From positions 1-18,334 of the forward strand of contig CAZMSQ010000041.1 of NCBI GenBank assembly GCA_964569025.1: a DNA stretch of 18,334 nt, given 5' to 3'. This stretch comes from CAZMSQ01 sp964569025 (GTDB lineage Bacteria > Bacteroidota > Bacteroidia > Chitinophagales > Saprospiraceae). Positions 1 through 7,236 of this stretch are shown here, piece after piece (within the stretch, counting starts at the first letter, position 1; every line of letters begins with the position of its first letter). The translations under genes and the position numbers were made by a program. The notes beneath the pieces are model-generated. The model ran no database searches and was not told the origin of the DNA. It was given only the letters and a program-made list of their open reading frames with translations.

Positions 1-1062
1 CCTTCATATGATTTCTACCCTGTGGTTGGTGTCAACTGGTTTCAGGCTAATGAATATTGCCGCTGGAGAACTGACCGGGTAAACGAAATGATTTTGATTG
101 AGAAAGGTCTCATCAATCCTGCACCAGAGCAACGCGATGAGAATAACTTCAATACAGAAGCCTATCTCCTGGGGCGCTATCAGCCAGATGTCAGAAAAAA
201 TCTGACTGATTACCAGACTGGGGGCGAGCGTCAGGTGCGCTACGAGGATGGTATTCTCCTTCCTTCATACCGCCTTCCAACGGAGGCAGAGTGGGAATAT
301 GCCGCTCTGTCACTTCAAGGAAATATGGCATCTGAGAATGATGAGCGGATTACAGACAGAAGAAATTTCCCCTGGGATGGAAGCACAGTGCGGTACCAGC
401 GTCGCAACAAATATCAGGGAGACATTCTCGCCAACTTTAAGCGCGGACGTGGTGACTACATGGGTATGGCAGGCAACCTGAACGACCAGGCCCCTATACC
501 AGGCAAGGTTGCGACCTTCATGCCAAACGACTTTGGGCTTTACAACATGGCCGGGAACGTGAGCGAGTGGACTGCTGATCTGTACCGTCCGCTGACAAGC
601 CTCACTCTGCGTGATGCAGACGAGCATGATCTCAACCCCTACCGTGGAAATAAGTTTCAGACTCAGGAGCGAGATGAAGATGGCAACATTTCTGAACTTG
701 ACAGCCTCGGCCGTGTCAGATACCGTTATGTGACCGACGAAGAAGCAGCGGGTCGTGAAAACTATACACGTGGGCAGGTCTATAATTACCTCGATGGGGA
801 TAAAGAATCTGAAGCCTTCTACGACTACGGAAAATCAACACTGATTAACGATGAGGCCCGTGTCATCAAAGGTGGCTCATGGTCTGACCGCGCATTCTGG
901 CTCTCACCTGGAGCCCGCAGGTACATGCAGGAAGACAAAGCAAGCCGCTCTCTTGGATTCCGCTGTGCTATGACCCGTGTCGGAGCCCCACAGGGGAATG
1001 ATGGCGACGGAGGAAATACTTTTAAGGAGAAACAAAAGAAAGTACGCCGCAGATATAAATAA
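1..1062 (+). CDS. gldJ: Gliding motility lipoprotein GldJ, 3' part (5' end outside window)
   Basis: The reading frame is open from base 1 (Pro-Ser-Tyr-Asp...), so the gene starts upstream; the GTG at 22 is internal. The visible 353 residues are the SUMF1/FGE-sulfatase-like fold: VNWFQANEYCRWR near the start, YNMAGNVSEW at about residues 181-190, and the closing block KGGSWSDRAFWLSPGARR followed by SLGFRCAMTRVG. The stretch GMAGNLNDQAPIPG and the inserted acidic region before the last block are as I know them from GldJ rather than GldK or true formylglycine-generating enzymes. In Flavobacterium johnsoniae GldJ is an outer-membrane lipoprotein needed for gliding and for stability of the GldK part of the T9SS motor; no formylglycine chemistry is expected. 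The lipobox is not in the window. The C-terminus ends in a Lys/Arg-rich tail (KEKQKKVRRRYK). The murF gene downstream matches the usual gldJ-murF neighbourhood. The family is firm; the J versus K choice is fairly sure. Confidence 0.9.
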   Translation, partial: PSYDFYPVVGVNWFQANEYCRWRTDRVNEMILIEKGLINPAPEQRDENNFNTEAYLLGRYQPDVRKNLTDYQTGGERQVRYEDGILLPSYRLPTEAEWEYAALSLQGNMASENDERITDRRNFPWDGSTVRYQRRNKYQGDILANFKRGRGDYMGMAGNLNDQAPIPGKVATFMPNDFGLYNMAGNVSEWTADLYRPLTSLTLRDADEHDLNPYRGNKFQTQERDEDGNISELDSLGRVRYRYVTDEEAAGRENYTRGQVYNYLDGDKESEAFYDYGKSTLINDEARVIKGGSWSDRAFWLSPGARRYMQEDKASRSLGFRCAMTRVGAPQGNDGDGGNTFKEKQKKVRRRYK

Positions 1063-1084
1063 AGTCTGCCTCTCCAAAATATTA

Positions 1085-1130
1085 AATCCCGTCTGCACAA
1101 TTTGATTGAGCAGGCGGGATTTTGTATTTT
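1085..1130 (+). terminator. Rho-independent terminator after gldJ
   Basis: Two 12-nt arms (1085-1096, AATCCCGTCTGC; 1110-1121, GCAGGCGGGATT) pair fully with one G-U wobble around a 13-nt loop, and are followed by the T-rich run TTTGTATTTT. It lies 23 nt after the gldJ stop, so it most likely ends gldJ transcription and separates it from murF. The T-rich tail also holds the upstream box of the proposed murF promoter. Confidence 0.75.
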
Positions 1131-1151
1131 AGAGCATTGAGGATACACTTG
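1121..1151 (+). promoter_or_regulatory. Bacteroidota-type promoter for murF
   Basis: TTTG at 1121-1124, a 19-nt spacer, then TACACTTG at 1144-1151, one base off the TAnnTTTG -7 consensus of Bacteroidota housekeeping promoters. The start site would fall near 1157, giving an untranslated leader of about 60 nt before the murF ATG at 1217. Pattern match only. Confidence 0.5.
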
Positions 1152-1216
1152 CGACACCACGCTGAAAATTTTCCCCGGCACACCTATTCCGGGCAATCAA
1201 CAACCAACCAACAGCA

Positions 1217-2542
1217 ATGACCACGCGAGCACTTTACCAAATTTTCCTCAAGCACCCACGTATATGCACAGATACCCGCCAATTGCAACCCGGCGATTTC
1301 TTTGTTGCGCTCCGCGGCGAACGGTTTGACGGCAACCAATATGCTGCCCGCGCCCTGGAGCTCGGCGCAGCCCGGGCAATGGTCGACAATCCGGCAGTAG
1401 TTACCTCCGAAGCTTATATTCTCACCGATGATTGCCTCACTACCCTTCAGGAGCTCGCCACCTGGCACAGACGGCAGTTTCGCATACCTGTCATTGCCAT
1501 AACGGGCAGCAATGGCAAAACAACCACCAAAGAACTGGTCAGAGATGTGCTGGCACGAACATATAAGGTCCACGCAACATCCGGAAATTATAACAATCAT
1601 ATCGGAGTACCACTCACTCTGCTGGCGATGCCTCCAGAAACAGACATTGCGGTTATCGAAATGGGGGCCAATGCTCAGGGCGAAATTCATCAACTATGCA
1701 CAATTGCAGAACCCAACTTTGGCATCATCACGAATTTTGGCAGAGCCCACCTTGAAGGGTTCGGAGGAGTGGAAGGCATACGAATCGGGAAGTCTGAACT
1801 CTACCGATATCTTCATGGCCATGGAGGGACCGCCTTCGTAAACAAGGATGAAATATTGCTCGAGACTTACCTTCCGTCTGGCACTGCAAAAGTGACCTAT
1901 GCAACAGCTGAGAAGTCGTACAGCCAGAAAAAGGACTACGGGGTCGAAAGGTTGATGGATGGGGAAAAAATCGGGTTCCGCTTTATCAACGCTCAGGATG
2001 AAATCAGCGAGGGCATTACTGAGCTATTTGGTCGCTTCCATTTTGGAAATGTCGCGACTGCCATTGCTGTCGGACTGCACTTCGGAGTGAGCAGCAGCGC
2101 CATCACAGACGCACTTGAATCATACCGACCTGAGATGATGCGCTCACAGATTATTCGAGCTGGAAGAGTCCATATTTTACTTGACGCCTACAACGCTAAT
2201 CCAGACAGCATGGAAGGCGCTCTGGCCAGCTTTCCCTCTTTTGAGGGCCCTTCCCCCCGCATCGCCATTTTGGGAGACATGCTTGAACTCGGTGATGATT
2301 CCAGGACCGAGCATGCCAACGTTGTCAGTCTGTCTGACCAAGCCGGCCTCGACTATCTGCTTCTTGTGGGTCCTCAATTTGAAGAAGCAGATCTCATGAA
2401 CAAGGGGCTCCACTTTGCCAGCGTAGACGAGGTGGCAGAGTGGTGGAAGAAAGCCGGGATTCAGGAGGCGACCATCCTCATCAAAGGATCGAGAAGGTGG
2501 AAGCTTGAACGGTTTATTGAGAAAGCCGCTCTATTGCCCTGA
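1217..2542 (+). CDS. murF: UDP-N-acetylmuramoyl-tripeptide--D-alanyl-D-alanine ligase (MurF)
   Basis: Cytoplasmic ATP-dependent ligase that adds D-Ala-D-Ala to UDP-MurNAc-tripeptide, the last cytosolic step of peptidoglycan precursor synthesis. The 441 residues show the three Mur-ligase domains. N-terminal UDP-binding part: TDTRQLQPGDFFVALRGERFDG (20-40). Central ATPase: P-loop GSNGKTTTKE (97-106), NYNNHIGVPLTLL (124-136), IEMGAN (147-152), ITNFGRAHLEGFG (171-183) and Lys192, the likely carbamylated lysine. C-terminal domain: DAYNANPDSM (323-332), ILGDMLELG (351-359) and LIKGSRRWKLE (421-431). Length is normal for the family. The ATG at 1217 gives the expected N-terminus; there is no Shine-Dalgarno, as is usual in this phylum. 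The last 29 bases overlap the 3' end of the opposite-strand gene. Function is secure. Confidence 0.97.
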   Translation: MTTRALYQIFLKHPRICTDTRQLQPGDFFVALRGERFDGNQYAARALELGAARAMVDNPAVVTSEAYILTDDCLTTLQELATWHRRQFRIPVIAITGSNGKTTTKELVRDVLARTYKVHATSGNYNNHIGVPLTLLAMPPETDIAVIEMGANAQGEIHQLCTIAEPNFGIITNFGRAHLEGFGGVEGIRIGKSELYRYLHGHGGTAFVNKDEILLETYLPSGTAKVTYATAEKSYSQKKDYGVERLMDGEKIGFRFINAQDEISEGITELFGRFHFGNVATAIAVGLHFGVSSSAITDALESYRPEMMRSQIIRAGRVHILLDAYNANPDSMEGALASFPSFEGPSPRIAILGDMLELGDDSRTEHANVVSLSDQAGLDYLLLVGPQFEEADLMNKGLHFASVDEVAEWWKKAGIQEATILIKGSRRWKLERFIEKAALLP

Positions 2543-3611
2543 GAAGTCGTTCCGGAAAATCCCCAACGGTAGTCTGGACGTACTCATCATAGGAGCACGC
2601 CAGCATATACATGGCATCTCCCGCACCCGGAATCTTGACCCACCACCGCTCGGTACGCAGCCCTTTGAGAAAGGTGACAGTCATGTCGACCTCTTTCAGA
2701 GCCACCACAAACTCCATCACCTCTTCTGTCATATCTGGATTGGTCAATTTCCATTGGAACAGCCCTTCCAGAAAATACCATACCATCTGAGCGATGGCAT
2801 TGGCAGTGAGCTGAGCTCCAGGCAGATTGACATCCATGCCCGGGAAGCTCACAGAGTTGAGATTCCCGCTCAATCCTGCATATCGGAGAATGCGACACCC
2901 CTCATCGACTGAGAGCCCTGTGGGCGAAAGTTCAGAGCGAGCCGGAAACTGAACGCCATTGAAGGCGGGAATGTGAATAATCAGGACATTGGTATCTCTC
3001 AATCCCGGCTCCAGACCCCGAATTTTTTCACGCGCCTGCCCTAGGCTGGTATATTCATAATACCTCGAGTCAAAAAACTCCATGGCCTTCGTGCTTGTCA
3101 AATGACGCTGATAGCCAACGACTGTGCACAAAGGAATTTTCGTCTGACCTGCCTGTAAGATTGAATTCAGTATGGGAGGATGCTGCTTTTGCCCCTCTTC
3201 GTCGGTCCACCGAATCCTGTTGTCTACCACAGTCACATTCGCAGAATCCGAGGCCAAGAGTCTGGAGGTTACTTGCGCCATGACATGAGACGCGGAGCAG
3301 CCAATTAAGATTGGCAGCACATCTCCATCCAGCAACTCACGCAGCAGGGGCACCAGAAATTCCGGGTGACTGCTCCGGACATTGCCGAGATCGGCCACTA
3401 CCCCGGGAAAAGATGAAGTGAATGCATACAGCTCGCGACGAATGGCATCAGCCGGATTTGCGTCTACACCGAGTATAGCAACACGGCAATCAAACAAGTC
3501 CGGCACCTTCCGATCGTAAATGAGCAGATTCCTGCCGATGGAAGAAGCCTCTCCATGAGAGAATTCATCGAGTAACGCGCGATTGACAGGCTCAAGCCAG
3601 TTTTCAAGCAT
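2514..3611 (-). CDS. Arginase/formimidoylglutamase-fold protein with degenerate metal site
   Basis: The 365 residues match the ureohydrolase-fold proteins common in Bacteroidota and often named formimidoylglutamase or arginase. Recognisable blocks: VAILGVDANPADAIRRELY (44-62), DLGNVR (74-79), LPILIGCSASHVMAQ (99-113), VTVVDNRIRW (126-135), GLSVDEGCRILRYAGLS (232-248), a Trp-Tyr-Phe-rich helix (276-288) and a C-terminal ACSYDEY (338-344). The Mn ligands of true enzymes are missing. The SxDxDA-type motif reads IIHIPAFNGV (211-220), with His213 and Pro215 where aspartates should be. The GGGH-type glycine/histidine motif is GCSAS (104-108). Hydrolysis of arginine or formimidoylglutamate is therefore doubtful; a binding or structural role is possible, but that is inference. 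No hut genes lie nearby. The ATG at 3611 is the only good start. The 3' end overlaps murF by 29 bases in convergent orientation. Confidence 0.8.
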   Translation of the reverse strand: MLENWLEPVNRALLDEFSHGEASSIGRNLLIYDRKVPDLFDCRVAILGVDANPADAIRRELYAFTSSFPGVVADLGNVRSSHPEFLVPLLRELLDGDVLPILIGCSASHVMAQVTSRLLASDSANVTVVDNRIRWTDEEGQKQHPPILNSILQAGQTKIPLCTVVGYQRHLTSTKAMEFFDSRYYEYTSLGQAREKIRGLEPGLRDTNVLIIHIPAFNGVQFPARSELSPTGLSVDEGCRILRYAGLSGNLNSVSFPGMDVNLPGAQLTANAIAQMVWYFLEGLFQWKLTNPDMTEEVMEFVVALKEVDMTVTFLKGLRTERWWVKIPGAGDAMYMLACSYDEYVQTTVGDFPERLLRAIERLSQ

Positions 3612-3632
3612 GGCTCCTCAGTTTAGATTTCA

Positions 3633-3640
3633 TACATTTG
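3633..3640 (+). promoter_or_regulatory. Probable -7 box of the amino-acid dehydrogenase promoter
   Basis: TACATTTG is an exact match to TAnnTTTG. The predicted leader is about 60 nt before the ATG at 3705. The -33 region 19 nt upstream (3610-3613, ATGG) is a poor match and lies on the start codon of the divergent ureohydrolase-like gene, so only the -7 element is well supported. Confidence 0.45.
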
Positions 3641-3704
3641 CCACGGCCAAAATACGAATTCTCCGGCCGCTCCGCTTTTCTATTCACCTCACCTCACCCA
3701 AATC

Positions 3705-4937
3705 ATGAATACACTGCTTGAAGCCTACAAAAACAAACGCCCTGAAATTATTTTTGAGTGGAATGATTCCCTCACCAGCGCAAGAGGTTGGGTGGTCATT
3801 AACTCCCTCCGGGGGGGAGCCGCAGGTGGCGGCACCCGAATGCGTGCAGGGCTGACTCGCGAAGAAGTAGTCTCTCTGGCAAAGGTTATGGAAATCAAAT
3901 TTTCAGTAAGCGGCCCAGACATCGGGGGTGCAAAGTCTGGAATCGACTTTGACCCCTCCGACCCGCGCCGCGATGACGTTCTCAAGCGCTGGTATACGGC
4001 AGTTATTCCACTCCTGAGCAAGTATTACGGAACTGGTGGCGACCTGAATGTGGATGAACTGAAGGATGTCATCCCCATCACCGAAGACCTCGGCCTTTGG
4101 CACCCGCAGGAAGGGGTGGTAAATGGTCATTTCAAACCGGACGCAGGAGAAAAAGTGAGAATCATCGGCCAGCTGCGCGAAGGGTGTACCAAAATCATCA
4201 CCAATCCCAAATTTACCACCAACCCTGCCAATTTTGCAATTGCCGATATGATTACCGGCTACGGGGTGGCAGTTTCGGTCATTCACTCCAGCACACTCTT
4301 TCACAATGAGCCCATATCCGGCAAAACCGCCATCATTCAAGGGTGGGGAAACGTCGCCTCTGCCGCTGCGCTTTATCTCGCGAGAGAGGGCGTTAAAATT
4401 GTCGGCATTCTGGATCGCAACGAGGGTATCATTGCCCCAGAAGGACTGCCTGTAAAAGAGGTTGAAAATCTGTTCGCCCAAAAGAAAGGAAATATCCTGA
4501 GTAGCCCAATGGCATTGCCCTTTGATCAGGTCAACGAACAAATCTGGGATCTTGGAGCACAGATTTTTGTGCCTGCCGCAGCATCAAAACTCGTGACCAA
4601 AGACCAAATCAACAGATTAATGAAGAATGGCTTGCAAATTGTTTCCTGCGGAGCAAATGTTCCATTCACCGATGATGGTGTATTCTTTGGGCCCACAGCC
4701 CTGCACACAGATGAAGCAGTCACACTGATTCCGGACTTCATCGCCAACTGCGGAATGGCAAGGGCTTTTGCATACTTTATGCAACCCGACGCAGTCCTCA
4801 GTGATGACGCCATTTTCAATGACGTTTCTACCACCATCGAACATGCCCTCAAAGAGGTCGCAAACAAAATTCCTGATAGCCATACAGGAGTATCAGCCAC
4901 AGCCCTGAATATCGCATTGAATAAATTGGTCAAATAA
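3705..4937 (+). CDS. Glu/Leu/Phe/Val-family amino-acid dehydrogenase
   Basis: NAD(P)-dependent oxidative deaminase or reductive aminase of the Glu/Leu/Phe/Val dehydrogenase family, cytoplasmic. Of the 410 residues, the N-terminal catalytic domain shows GGGTRMRAG (41-49), Lys65 in the substrate-binding helix, PDIGGAKSGI (71-80) with catalytic Lys77, and TGGDLNVDE (110-118) with the catalytic Asp113. The C-terminal Rossmann domain carries the dinucleotide loop IQGWGNVASAAA (211-222), ILDRNEG (235-241), FVPAAASKLV (288-297) and VSCGANVPFT (313-322). Substrate choice cannot be read safely. The length and PDIGGAKSG form suit the small leucine/valine-like branch, but many Bacteroidota copies are simply annotated as Glu/Leu/Phe/Val. 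It appears monocistronic: its own promoter upstream and another promoter before the next gene. Confidence 0.92.
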   Translation: MNTLLEAYKNKRPEIIFEWNDSLTSARGWVVINSLRGGAAGGGTRMRAGLTREEVVSLAKVMEIKFSVSGPDIGGAKSGIDFDPSDPRRDDVLKRWYTAVIPLLSKYYGTGGDLNVDELKDVIPITEDLGLWHPQEGVVNGHFKPDAGEKVRIIGQLREGCTKIITNPKFTTNPANFAIADMITGYGVAVSVIHSSTLFHNEPISGKTAIIQGWGNVASAAALYLAREGVKIVGILDRNEGIIAPEGLPVKEVENLFAQKKGNILSSPMALPFDQVNEQIWDLGAQIFVPAAASKLVTKDQINRLMKNGLQIVSCGANVPFTDDGVFFGPTALHTDEAVTLIPDFIANCGMARAFAYFMQPDAVLSDDAIFNDVSTTIEHALKEVANKIPDSHTGVSATALNIALNKLVK

Positions 4938-5004
4938 CTCAGGAATACTGAGATTTCGGACCGTCTGGCATGAGACAAATCATCTGAAAAACACAGAGTA
5001 TTAA

Positions 5005-5035
5005 TTGGTGACCAATAAAAAAAACGATACATTTG
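5005..5035 (+). promoter_or_regulatory. Strong Bacteroidota promoter for the OmpA-family gene
   Basis: TTGG at 5005-5008, exactly 19 nt, then TACATTTG at 5028-5035, an exact TAnnTTTG -7 box. Transcription would start near 5041, leaving a leader of about 45 nt before the ATG at 5087. It lies in a gap after the dehydrogenase stop, as expected for an abundant outer-membrane protein with its own promoter. It also rules out the TTG at 5033 as a start codon. Confidence 0.7.
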
Positions 5036-5086
5036 CGGTTGGACCAAGAATTAAAAACCTATTCACTCATCAAAGCACATAATCTT

Positions 5087-6742
5087 ATGATCAGGAAAGT
5101 ATCGATCCTGCTGACACTGTTTGTCTTCGTTGCATGGACTGCAGGTTACGCGCAGGAAGAGAATGCTTCAAATTTCAAGGACAATCTCCGGATTTACAAG
5201 ACCAAGAAGCATCAGTCAGAGTTCGGAGTGCACGCCGGTAACTTTTTCATCAATGGAGACGTCAAGCCACAGCTTGGTCTCGGCGTAGGCATTCACTACA
5301 GAAGAGCCATCGATTTCGCATTCTCATGGCGTCTCGATGTGGTCTATGGCCAGGCAAGCGGAATCGATCCGACGCCTGTTGCTGCTGCATCCCTCCCTTC
5401 ATTCCCAAGCGAATACGGCCCCGCAGATCTTTTCTACCCGAACTTTCAGTCCACAAACCTGAATGCTTCACTCCAGGGTCTGCTCAGCTTGAATCCGTTC
5501 AACTTCAATCAGCAATTGAAGAAGTGGAACATGTACCTGATTTTCGGAGTTGGAGTCAACAGCTCAAGTGTCGATTATGACGCCCTGACAGACGGAGCAG
5601 CTTACGATTTCTCTTCAATCGCAAATCTCGATCCAAACAACAGCGACGATCGCAAGGAAATCGTCAGCGAGCTGAAGAACATCCTTGACGGAGATTACGA
5701 AACTGAAGGATACTCAGGCATCCCAACCGATCAGGCCACGAAACTTCGCCTGCACGGGACAGTTGGATTTGGTATTGCGCGCCGCATTTCCAAGAATTTC
5801 AGCCTTGGCCTCGAGCATCAGTTGATTATGTCCGCTGGTCAGAGTGCTGATTACCTGGACGGATACTCTGGATCAGGTGGTCGCAAAATCAGTGATGTGA
5901 TGAATTATACAAGCCTCCGCGCGAGCTTCGACATCGGAAAAACTTCTTCAGGTGACGTGTCTGATCCTCTGTACTGGACGAGTGCCATAGACCTGCTCGC
6001 TGAAGATATGGCAGCTGTTGCACAACGCGTTGACGAAAGCCTTCGCGATTCAGATGGAGATGGTGTCCTCGACATGGTTGATGAAGATCCAAATACGCCT
6101 GAGGGCGCTTCTGTTGATACCCGTGGGAACTTGCTCGACAGCGACCGTGATGGCGTAGCTGATTACATGGATGATGAGCCTCACTCACCACAAAATTACC
6201 CTGTTGACGCCAAAGGTGTAGCGCAGGTGCCAGATCCTGGATACACCACTGAAGATGATGTCAACCGCATCGTTGATGCCAAGATGGCTGAGTTTAAAGC
6301 CACTTACGGAGAAAACATGAACTGGTTCCTCCCAATGGTGAACTTCGCGTTTGACTCCTACACTGTTCGGTCCTCAGAGTATGCCAAACTGCACTCTGTG
6401 GCTTCAGTGATGATGCAAAATAAAAACATCAAGATTGTCATTACTGGATTTGCAGATCGTCCAGGTTCTGAGTGCTACAACCAAGTGTTGTCTTACAACC
6501 GTGCGGAATCAGTCAAAAACTACCTGACCAGCAAGTACGGTATTTCTGCCGATCGCCTGATGCTTGCCCACCAGGGTGAGAGCGATGCCATCCTTGATAC
6601 TAATGGCCGCAGCGCCATGAACCGCCGCGTTGAAATGCGCACGGCAGGTTCAGGTGACAGCAACATGAGTATGCCTGATTGCGGTGTGAAGAACGCCGGT
6701 AAGGGCCAGAAAGAATACGAAGGAAGCAAGCAAGGGTATTAA
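5087..6742 (+). CDS. OmpA-family outer-membrane protein with TSP type-3 repeats
   Basis: A 551-residue secreted protein. Start: the ATG at 5087 gives MIRKVSILLTLFVFVAWTAG..., a textbook Sec signal peptide with cleavage near residue 22-23 (GYAQ/EEN). An in-frame TTG at 5033 lies inside the promoter and is rejected. Domains: an N-terminal beta-barrel-like region (about 42-285) of alternating strands; a short linker (290-318) with helical character; Ca-binding thrombospondin type-3 repeats DSDGDGVLDMVDEDP (321-335) and DSDRDGVADYMDDEP (351-365); and an OmpA C-terminal peptidoglycan-binding domain (about 415-520) with NFAFDSYTV, VITGFADRPGS, Arg472 and MNRRVEMR (511-518). The usual GHTD motif reads GFAD, keeping the aspartate. 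Likely role: anchoring the outer membrane to peptidoglycan. A porin or T9SS accessory role is possible but not shown. Confidence 0.92.
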   Translation: MIRKVSILLTLFVFVAWTAGYAQEENASNFKDNLRIYKTKKHQSEFGVHAGNFFINGDVKPQLGLGVGIHYRRAIDFAFSWRLDVVYGQASGIDPTPVAAASLPSFPSEYGPADLFYPNFQSTNLNASLQGLLSLNPFNFNQQLKKWNMYLIFGVGVNSSSVDYDALTDGAAYDFSSIANLDPNNSDDRKEIVSELKNILDGDYETEGYSGIPTDQATKLRLHGTVGFGIARRISKNFSLGLEHQLIMSAGQSADYLDGYSGSGGRKISDVMNYTSLRASFDIGKTSSGDVSDPLYWTSAIDLLAEDMAAVAQRVDESLRDSDGDGVLDMVDEDPNTPEGASVDTRGNLLDSDRDGVADYMDDEPHSPQNYPVDAKGVAQVPDPGYTTEDDVNRIVDAKMAEFKATYGENMNWFLPMVNFAFDSYTVRSSEYAKLHSVASVMMQNKNIKIVITGFADRPGSECYNQVLSYNRAESVKNYLTSKYGISADRLMLAHQGESDAILDTNGRSAMNRRVEMRTAGSGDSNMSMPDCGVKNAGKGQKEYEGSKQGY

Positions 6743-6764
6743 TCTCTGCCGTTTCCACCATAAA

Positions 6765-6800
6765 TAAAAAAGCGCTGGGCAATTGCCCAGCGCTTTTTTT
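6765..6800. terminator. Bidirectional Rho-independent terminator
   Basis: A perfect 10-bp inverted repeat AGCGCTGGGC / GCCCAGCGCT (6771-6780 and 6785-6794) with the tetraloop AATT, flanked by A6 on the left and T6 on the right. It works in both directions: it ends the OmpA-family gene (stop at 6742, + strand) and the CoA-binding protein gene (stop at 6821, - strand). Strongest terminator in the window. Confidence 0.93.
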
Positions 6801-6820
6801 ATTCCCACAATCTTTTCCCT

Positions 6821-7183
6821 TTAATAATTCCCAAGCGAAAGCATCACGAGTGTGCAGGCTACATATGCCTCAATGCCTCGTTCGAGAGCTTTCTCCATGA
6901 ATTCCCTATTTTCTGTACCTGGGTTGAAAATAAGACGCCTCGGCTGGATGGTTTCCAGAATGTAAGACTCAAAATCCGGCTGTCGGGCAGGGCCAATATA
7001 CAAGCTGACCGTATCAACGCCTTGCACTTCCGGCATTCCCACTTCGATATGAACATCAGCAATCATCCCTGAACGCCCTCCCACAGCAATCACCTCATAC
7101 CCGGCACGGCGTAATTTCTCGACAGCTGCATATGAATATCGATCAGGATTCGGGCTCGCCCCAAGTACAAGTGTTTTTTTCAT
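6821..7183 (-). CDS. Small CoA-binding (YccU/COG1832-type) Rossmann-fold protein
   Basis: A 120-residue single-domain protein of the CoA-binding family, normal in length. Visible features: MKKTLVLGASPNPDRYSY (1-18), the first beta strand and nucleotide-type loop; the second strand YEVIAVGGRSG (29-39); VDTVSLYIGPARQ (56-68); and RLIFNPGTENREFMEKALERG (83-103, with the NPGxEN block), then a Cys at 110. The family fold resembles the CoA-binding domain of succinyl-CoA synthetase; the physiological role is not established. It is the last gene of the minus-strand cluster, 53 nt after the protease stop, and ends at the shared terminator. A CCAGCT/AGCTGG inverted repeat (7198-7216) lies just upstream of its ATG, so it may be separately controlled. 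Confidence 0.88.
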   Translation of the reverse strand: MKKTLVLGASPNPDRYSYAAVEKLRRAGYEVIAVGGRSGMIADVHIEVGMPEVQGVDTVSLYIGPARQPDFESYILETIQPRRLIFNPGTENREFMEKALERGIEAYVACTLVMLSLGNY

Positions 7184-7236
7184 GAAGTCTCTTATTTCCA
7201 GCTAACTCGCAGCTGGTTTACGCCTCCGGTCAATTA

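Noticed and set aside
1184..1693. A 169-codon open frame on the minus strand
   Set aside because: It is antisense to the start and P-loop region of murF and resembles no protein family.
3903..4541. A 212-codon open frame on the minus strand
   Set aside because: It is antisense to the amino-acid dehydrogenase, which has all its motifs in the plus frame; no protein features of its own.
4938..4952. Small inverted repeat CTCAG-GAATA-CTGAG right after the dehydrogenase stop
   Set aside because: A 5-bp stem without a T-run is too weak to call a terminator.
5033..5086. An upstream TTG start that would lengthen the OmpA-family protein by 18 residues
   Set aside because: The TTG is part of the TACATTTG promoter element, and the extension would put a non-hydrophobic leader before a perfect signal peptide.
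6047..6190. Asp-rich repeated coding segment considered as a DNA repeat
   Set aside because: It is explained by two thrombospondin type-3 calcium-binding repeats in the protein, diverged at the DNA level.
7198..7216. Inverted repeat CCAGCT / AGCTGG between the protease and the CoA-binding gene
   Set aside because: A 6-bp stem with no U-run; it may affect expression but cannot be called an operator or terminator from this sequence alone.
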